Of a DNA stretch of 64,000 bases, positions 57,349-64,000 are shown piece by piece. The notes below the pieces were generated by a model, which worked only from the letters and a program-made list of their open reading frames with translations, was not told the DNA's origin and searched no databases. This stretch comes from Papio anubis (taxonomy: Eukaryota > Chordata > Mammalia > Primates > Cercopithecidae), in contig NC_044981.1 of the NCBI RefSeq assembly GCF_008728515.1, positions 6,376,538-6,440,537 of the forward strand, in the 5' to 3' direction. Each line of letters starts with the position of its first letter. The stretch's first letter is position 1. The position numbers were made by a program, and so were the translations under genes.

Positions 57349-57546
57349 ATGGAGGCAGGAGGAGCTACCGCACCCCGCAGAGCAAGGCTGGGTTGCAATG
57401 TGCTGGCTGCTCGAAAGCACAGCGTGGAGGCTGCAGCCCATCGTGACAGTGTAGAGATTATTGAAATATTTTTATTCATAAGCACATTTGAAAATGCTCC
57501 CACCACCTTCCTGAAGTACTTGGAGCAGTGGAAAATATTGCAGTGA
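57349..57546 (+). other. Short ORF (65 codons) in an optimal Kozak context; not recognised
   Basis: GCCACCATGG (57343-57352) is a perfect Kozak match. The frame encodes MEAGGATAPRRARLGCNVLA and onward: basic and alanine-rich at first, then hydrophobic/acidic, ending EQWKILQ at a TGA. AATAAA signals follow at 57,756 and 57,798, so the layout resembles a small transcription unit or an old retrocopy. I recognise no family. A minus-strand reading (57617-57180) contains PWFTD, reminiscent of retroviral RNase H, a competing but weak explanation. Chance is the default. Confidence 0.2.
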
Positions 57547-57819
57547 GCTGAGGTCTGAGCATCAGTAAACCAGGGCCTGTCAGGCCCAGCTGAGATACAG
57601 TCAAACCCTTTGCCCAAAGTTCAAGAGACTGTGAAGGACAGCACCCAAGCTGGTGCAAATTGCAAATATTTGAGGGTGCATTCCAGCCAAGAGGGGCCAT
57701 AGCTTGTTGGGGAAAGCAGAAAGGGTACAGCTGTAGCCATCCAAAGCTTCTGATCAATAAAATGTACCCCATATGTTATGTACCAGTTTTTTGCTGTAAT
57801 AAAGAGAAATCTGCAAGAA

Positions 57820-60009
57820 GATGGTAAACAATTAACTGCACCACACGGAAACTGTTGTAGAGACATCAGCCCCCTGCCCAAACCTGCCTTGCCCTTTCCT
57901 GCCTGTGCCTGTTCGCCACCCAATCTCTGCATCCTCTGCAGTAGCAGAGCGTCTATTTTGTTCCGGTGGTAACATGCACATCTACTCCTTTCAGCTCATG
58001 TGGGTGGGAAAGACCACGTAGCACATTTCTGGGAGGATGCAGAAGTGTCCGGTTGATACTTCTCTCTACAGAGGTTTTCTAAAAGGGGGCAGGCTCCACT
58101 GGTCTGTGCCTTGACCCTTTGTTCCCTGCTTCTTCTAGCATGGAATGCAGGCTCCCATGCTAGGCTGGGATAACCGGCCCTCTTGTGAACATGAGGCTAT
58201 ACACCTTTGGGACAAAAGCCTCATACCTAGGAGGGATGAGCAGAAAGGTAAAAGGGGACTAGCACCCCGATGGCATCATGGAGCCACTATACCAATCCGG
58301 GTTTCCTACCTCAAGATGCTGGCTTATGAGAGGAAAACAATCCTCCAATCAGGGTAAGCCACCATGCTGGGCTTGTCACTTGTAGCCAATGCTGTTACTA
58401 CCTTTGCACCTTTGCTCAAGATATTACCCATCTGAATGGCTCTTTTCTCTCTTCTCAGCTTAACAATTTCTTTGTCTCCCTCTACAAAACATGCCTCTCT
58501 GCCCCCCTAAATCTAGAGTTCACTCTTTTTTTGTACATGACACCTCTGCAACTACGTTGTAAGATTCTGGTGACAGAGACCAAGGCTCACACTCTTTTTT
58601 TTTAAGCTGCCACACAATCCTTGATCTTGGTGGAACATGGTTCCCACTGAGTGTTTCCCTTAAAAATGTAACTCCAGAACACTTTTAAAGTTCATGAACT
58701 ATTTGCTCTCAGCTTCAAACTTATAGTGCACTAATTATGATTCATTCAGCAGAATAACTCCAGACTCCAGCCCACACATGGACACAGCCGGCTACTCCCA
58801 TGCTGTTAGAAAACACCAGTTCTGGGGGTTCCTCTCCGTGAGCACTCCTAACTGTTCCTGAGGAAACTTTCAGTGACTCATCGTCTCCCTTCTAACATTA
58901 CCACCTCTCCGTAATCTGCCAGGTCCATCTGGTTTTCTATGGCCAAAATAGCATCCTGGGATGACTGTCCCAGAATGTACCAAAATAGGTAAAGGGAGAA
59001 TTGTGCCTTCAGAGGCATTTGGATGATTGTCTGAAACAGAAAATAATCAGAGTTATTTTCTGGGCCAGATCCTTTATTTGCCCTTTGTACTAAAGCGGAT
59101 TTACCCCCTTCACCCCATCTGCCCCTTGCTAGGTCATTTCCAATGCATTGTTTCCAACAACAGTAAGCTCTGCCATATGGCCAATACATATATTGCTGAA
59201 GGACGTCAGTGTGTTTCATCAGATGTTCTTCTCCAAAGTTAGAAGGACTGCCACCGTGAACTGGGTGAAGTAGATAGCTCTAATCTGCAACAGCACTGTT
59301 TCATTGATTCTGATTCCTACCATGTTGCGTAACTGTGGAAAATTATCCCAGTACCCCAGGGTCTGTGTGTGCCCAGTCAGACCAGTGTTGCAGCAGTTCA
59401 CACAGATCCCAGGTGCTGTGGACAAACTAAGCCAAAGAAATCTGCCCTTTGACTCACCCTGGTTGCCCCAGCCTACTACATCTACATGTGGGCTCAAGTG
59501 GGAGCCGCCATGAAAACGTCTCTTGGTTTTTCCTGATCTGGCTCTCCCACAGGTGGCTCTAATTCCAGAAGCCTTGTGGGAAGCTGCAGAACAGCCAGGG
59601 AGCCACTAGGGGGTCCCCTACTAACAGCTGCCAGAGTCAGAGGGCTCAGTCCCTCGTGTTTTCTGATACATTCCACACAGCTTATCAAACTGCTTATTTT
59701 CTTCTTCCATAAAGATTTGGAATACCATAACAATATCGCAGATGTCAAGCGAGGAGAAACTGTTCTTTGTTCATTAACTTTTGGAAAGAAAAGAAATTTA
59801 ACTTTGGCCAGGAGTGCCCAACTGGGGTCAGCTACATGGCCACAGGGGCACCCTGTGGCTAAATCCCTCATGGTAGCCACTGGAAAGATCCTCTACCCCA
59901 AAACGCAGGACTCATGGCATCGTCTGTCCTTGCAGAAGCAGGAATCTTGTTAGAGTTACCCAAATACAGCATTTCAGTAGGAAAGGCTGGGTGTTCTTGC
60001 TTTTAAATT
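57820..60009. other. Unassigned sequence
   Basis: About 2.2 kb with no recognised gene. The minus-strand frames 59880-59494, 59497-59219 and 59219-58878 follow one another and could be pieces of a degraded coding element, but none shows a diagnostic motif. CCACTAGGGGGTCC at 59,603-59,616 resembles a CTCF core with two mismatches. Confidence 0.3.
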
Positions 60010-62537
60010 AAAAATTTTATTGAGATAATTGTAGATTCACATACATTTATAACAAAGAAATCAATAGAGTTTGTTACTACTCAGTACTTACTTGCTTTAT
60101 GGATTATTAGTCAATAACCATAAGAAAGAAATCGATAAAGATTGTTACTAATCAATACTTCTTGCTTTACAGATTATTAGTCAATAACCAAGAGTCTCAT
60201 ATGCACTTTACCCAGCTTCCTCCAAAGTAACTTTTCAAAACTATAATATAACAACCAAGATACAATCTAGTAATCAGATTTAGGTTTCCCTAGTTTTACT
60301 GTTACTCGTGTGTGTGTGCGCACCCATGTTTAGTTCTGTACAATTTTATCATCTGTGGATTCACGCATCTGGCCCCACAGTCAGGATACTGAACACTTCC
60401 ACCTCCACAAGGATCCCCGAAGCTGCCCTTTCATAACCACAACCCCTCCCTCCCACGTCTTCACCCAACCCAAGCTTCTGGCAAACACCAATCTCTCCTC
60501 CACTTCTAAAATTTCATCATTTCAAAACTATTATATAAATGGCATAATATAGGCTGTTACTTTTCAGGATTACCTTTTTACTCCTCATAGCTCCCTGCAG
60601 AGTCATCCGAGTTTATACAAGTTGATTCATGCATCAATAGTTCATTCCTTTGTGTTTGCGTGTACTTCAGCACATTTAACCATTCACCTGTCAAAGTATA
60701 TCTGGGCTGATTCAAGATTTGACGGTTAAGCAAAACTGCTACTGAACATTTGGGTGATGTTTTTAGCACTGATGGTGAATGACGTTGAACATGTCCGTAT
60801 CCTTACTTTCTAAGTGTATCTGTGAAATATCTCTTCATGTCTTGTGCACATTTTCTAGCTAAATTGATGTTTGACTGTTGAGTTTTGTGAGTTCTTTATA
60901 ATGTTTGGATACTAATACTTTGTTAGACATGTGGTTTGCAAATGTTTTCTCTCTGTCTACAGCTTGTCTTTTCATCCTCTTCACATGGACTTTCACAGAG
61001 CAAAAGCTTTCTATTTTGATGAGGTCCAGTGTGTCCATTTTTCCATCCACGGATTGTGCTTGTAGAAGAAAAGCTCAAGTCCTGAAAATTTTATCTAATT
61101 TTTTTTCCTGAAAATTTTGTAGTTTTACATATACTTCTAAGTCCATGATCCATTGTGAGTTAATGTTTACATAAGGTGTGAGCTTTATGTCAAAGTTTAT
61201 TTATTTTTGTCTATTGATGTCCAATTGCTCCAGCACCATTTTTTGAAAAGCTATCCTTTCTTCAGTGAATTGCTCTTGTACCTTTGTCAAAAACCACTTG
61301 GGCACTATTACCAGATTTTCTGTTCTGCTTCTTTAAGCAACATGTCTGTTCCTCCACTAATACCAGAGTCTTAATTATCATAGTTATACAGTAAGACTTA
61401 CTATCAGATAGACTGAGTCCTCCGCTTTATTGTTCTTTGTCAAGATTATTTTACCTGTTCTGGAGCCTGTGTTTTTCCACGTGCATTTTAGAATAAGCTT
61501 GTTTGTTTCTATTAAAAAATTATCTTGCTGAGTTTGACAGGGATTCTATTAAAACTACAGATCAATTTAGGTAGAATTAACATCCTTACCTTGCTTAACC
61601 TTTCAGTCCATGAACTTCTTTGCTTTTTTTCTTCAGTGTTTTCTATTTTTCAGCCTATAGATCCTATACATATTTTGTTACACTTATACCTAGAATTTCA
61701 TTTTCTTCAGGACGATTGTAAATGGTATTGCTTTTAAGTTCAGTTTACAAGTGTTCATTGCTAGTATATAGAAAATTGATTGATTTTTGTGTGATCTTCC
61801 ATCCTATGGCCTGAACTCACTTATTCATCTTAGGAGTTTGGTTCTTGTAGATTCCCTGAGATTTTCTACGTAGACAATTATGCCAGCTGCAAGTACAGAC
61901 AGTTTCATCTTTTCCACTTTTACTCCTTATCCTCCATTTTCTTATCTCATTCCAGTGGCTAGAACTCTCACCATTATGTTGAATAAGATAAATAAAAGCA
62001 GACACTCAATGTTTTTCTGATCTTAGAGGGAAAGCATTCAGTCTTTACTATTAAGTATGATGTTAGCCATAGGTTTTTCATAGATTCTCTTTATCAAGTT
62101 GAAATAAATCAACTCTATTCCTAACTTGCTAAGAGTTTTTTTTATCAACTCTTGCTAAGAGCTGGGATTTGTCAAATGCTTTTTCTATGTGAATCGATAT
62201 GATTGTATGATTTTTGATTATAATATAATAGATGACATTGACTCTCAAAGACTGAACCAGCTTCACCTGAAATAAACCCCACTTGGTCATGGCATATAAT
62301 TCCTTTTATACACCATTGGATTCAGTTTGCTAATACTTTGTTGAGGATTTTCATATCTAAGTTTATGAGAAATATTGTTTTGTAGTTTCCTTGTTTTGTA
62401 TTGACTGTCTGGTTTGGGTATCAGTTAATACTGGCCTCAAAAAATGAGTTGGGAAGTATTCCCTTCTCTTCTGCTTTCTGGAAGAGATTATGTAAAATAG
62501 GTGTTAATTCTTTAGCTGTTTTGTAAAGTTCTTCAAT
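60010..62537 (-). mobile_element. Old L1M element, minus strand
   Basis: Antisense landmarks in order: 'TTTATTGAGATAATTGTAGA' (3' UTR), 'ACTTTGTTAGACATGTGGTT', 'GATGAGGTCCAGTGTGTCCA', 'CTCCAGCACCATTTTTTGAA', 'CATTATGTTGAATAAGATAA', 'TAATACTTTGTTGAGGATTT', 'AATTCTTTAGCTGTTTTGTA'. It is continuous to 62,537, where an LTR interrupts it, and L1 sequence resumes at about 63,122 ('GAAACTATCTGGGCCCAGAC') up to the next Alu. Confidence 0.88.
60054..60190 (+). repeat. Tandem duplication, two units of about 67 bp
   Basis: Unit 1 (60054-60120) and unit 2 (60125-60190) share 'AAAGAAATC', 'TTGTTACTA', 'CTTGCTTTA' and 'GATTATTAGTCAATAACCA'. The units lie in the 3' UTR part of the L1M and differ at about seven positions. 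Confidence 0.93.
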
Positions 62538-63121
62538 GTAGAGACAACAGCATAGCAGATCTGGAACTGCTGTCCTTACAAAGGCTCTCTTGCAAGGTTA
62601 GCCCTTGGCTGGCAGGATAATGTGGCTGGAAAAGTAGTCCCCTATGGTGATATAACACTTACCCTAAATGGTAAGAGCAACTCATTGTACCTAAGCTGCT
62701 AGCACAATGTGGTTATGCTGAACTACTGCTCTCCTTCTGAGTGTCTGGAGTGTCAGTGACAGCAGTCAGTCATGCAGGCACTATGGTCCTACATACCCAA
62801 TACTTCTGAAACACGCTCGATCACGCTCGACTCCAGGGCTCAGGCGAGCTTCCCTGGCAGGCAACACTTTGCACATACTGTTGCAGCTTATTGCTGGAGG
62901 AACTCAGAACATCCTGTTTGACTGCACTGGGAGGTGACTCAAACACCTGCACCTTGTGTTTCCCAGACTTCGTCGGGCATGCCTTTCCCTTTGCTGACCC
63001 CACCCTGTATCTTTGCACCATAATAAATCTCAGGCATGCACGAAACAACATACTGGACCCTGGGCGCCCTCCTAGTGAATCACTGAACCTGGTGATCACC
63101 TTGGGGACCCCCCACAGATGC
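62538..63121 (+). mobile_element. LTR (ERVL-like) inserted in the L1M
   Basis: About 584 bp from TGTAGAGACAACAGCATAGC to 'GGGGACCCCCCACAGATGCA' (TG...CA). AATAAA at about 63,022 is followed by a typical 3' end with 'TGAATCACTGAACCTGGTGA' and 'CACCTTGGGGACC'. L1M sequence is continuous on both sides. TTCAA before and CTGAA after may be a decayed 5-bp duplication. Family not fixed. Confidence 0.65.
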
Positions 63122-63198
63122 ACTGAAACTATCTGGGCCCAGACATTTCTTTTTCAGGATGATTTAATGACAAATTCAATTAGAAGTTGTTAATGGTT

Positions 63199-63489
63199 GT
63201 CCAGGCGCGGTGGCTCATGCCTGTAATCCCAGCACTTTGGGAGGCCAAGGTGGGCGGATCAAGAGGTCAGGAGATAGAGACCATCCTGGCTAACACAGGG
63301 AAACCCCATCTCTACTAATAATCACAAAAAATTAGCCGGGTGTGGTGGCAGGTGCCTGTACTCCCAGCTACTAGAGAGGCTGAGGCAGGAGAATGGCGTG
63401 AACCCAGGAGGCGGAGCTTGCAGTGAGCCAAGATCGTGCCACTGCGCTCTAGCCTGGATGACAGAGCAAGAAAAAAAAAAAGAAGAAGA
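63199..63489 (+). mobile_element. Alu element, AluY-like, with perfect target-site duplication
   Basis: 'GTCCAGGCGCGGTGGCTCAT', 'GAGACCATCCTGGCTAACAC', 'GAGAATGGCGTGAACC', A tail ending in GAAGAAGAA. AGAAGTTGTTAATGGTT occurs at 63182-63198 and 63490-63506 without a mismatch. Sequence features and the intact duplication make it one of the youngest insertions here. Confidence 0.96.
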
Positions 63490-63527
63490 AGAAGTTGTTA
63501 ATGGTTATAGGGATATTCAGATTATTT

Positions 63528-64000
63528 ACAGTATCTCCTCTTTATCTGTGGGGGATACATTCCAAGTCCCCCAGTGGATGCCTGAAACCTAGGATAGTAC
63601 TGAACCCTATCTATACTATGCATGAATTTCTTTTTCATTCTTCACCATTTCAAGGATAGAAGATTCATTTTTACTTTAGCAGCCTCAGTATATTATTTTT
63701 CCCTTTATTAAGTTGAGAACTTTCATTTTTTAATTTCTTATTTTTTTTTTTTTTTAAAGGAAGTATTTTGTGACTTCTCTTTGTCATATTCAAATCACCA
63801 GCATCACTACTGTTGCACTCTAGGGCAATTATTAAGTAAAATAAGGGTAACGGGAACACAAGTACTATAATAACACAACAGTCAATCTGAGAAAACAGCT
63901 ACTAAATGACCAACAGGTGGTGGTGCAACTCATTGAGACACTGGACAAAGGGAGGATTCACATCCTGGGTACAGGGAGCAGGATGGTAAGAGATTTCATC
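63528..64000 (+). mobile_element. Tigger-type (TcMar) DNA transposon, cut by the window edge
   Basis: It starts 'TACAGTATCTCCTCTTTATC', 'TGTGGGGGATACATTCCAAG', 'CCCCCAGTGGATGCCTGAAA' (terminal repeat region), and near the edge has 'AGGGCAATTATTAAGTAAAA', 'TAAGGGTAACGGGAACACAA', 'CATCCTGGGTACAGGGAGCA'. The order fits a pogo-like non-autonomous family. A T run at about 63,741-63,756 is internal. The right end lies outside. Confidence 0.75.

Noticed and set aside
57180..57617. Minus-strand frame with PWFTD as retroviral RNase H
   Set aside because: A five-residue resemblance without the other RNase H motifs; left as an alternative only.
63910..63923. CCAACAGGTGGTGG as a CTCF site
   Set aside because: Two mismatches at conserved positions and located inside a transposon.

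Overview
The window looks like primate, almost certainly human, nuclear DNA. The evidence is about 20 Alu elements or fragments, primate-type and older L1 LINEs, a MADE1 element, MIR and L2 relics, ERV/LTR debris, poly-purine GAAA tracts, and roughly 40% GC with CpG depletion outside one short region. I found no intact protein-coding gene. Most open frames in the window are chance frames or frames running through repeats.

Layout. 0-1.9 kb: unassigned sequence, a MIR and a MADE1 hairpin. 1.9-8.0 kb: a full-length but mutated minus-strand L1 with 14-bp target-site duplications, inserted in older LINE sequence. 8.0-14.3 kb: older L1M pieces, an Alu monomer with a long GAAA tail, an AT-rich tract, and a minus-strand endogenous retrovirus relic with RNase H-like and Env-TM-like remnants. 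14.3-31 kb: mostly unassigned sequence with Alus, a pair of about 370-bp direct repeats (17.1 and 19.8 kb), L2, MIR, truncated L1s and a compound CA/CT minisatellite. 31-35 kb: mostly unassigned. 35.2-37.6 kb: a processed pseudogene of calponin 3 (CNN3), its 3' UTR interrupted by Alu sequence. 37.8-45.2 kb: a second Alu-linked GAAA tract and a long minus-strand L1M complex containing an internal duplication. 46-48.1 kb: Alus and a T/A hairpin. 48.1-49.6 kb: the only CpG-rich stretch, followed by a strong CTCF-type motif at 49,610-49,623. 51-56.4 kb: nested and tandem Alus and a solo LTR. 57-60 kb: unassigned sequence with one short ORF in an optimal Kozak context. 60-64 kb: a minus-strand L1M interrupted by an LTR and an AluY-like element, then the start of a Tigger-type transposon that leaves the window.

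The window holds no operon or pathway. Its informative content is the layered insertion history (who sits inside whom, with target-site duplications), one retrocopy, and one possible regulatory locus (CpG-rich region plus CTCF motif). I saw no evidence of a new biological system. The best leads are the 48.1-49.6 kb locus, the two Alu-derived GAAA tracts, the direct-repeat pair at 17.1/19.8 kb and the small ORF at 57.3 kb. Family names come from recognising consensus features by eye; none was checked against a repeat library.
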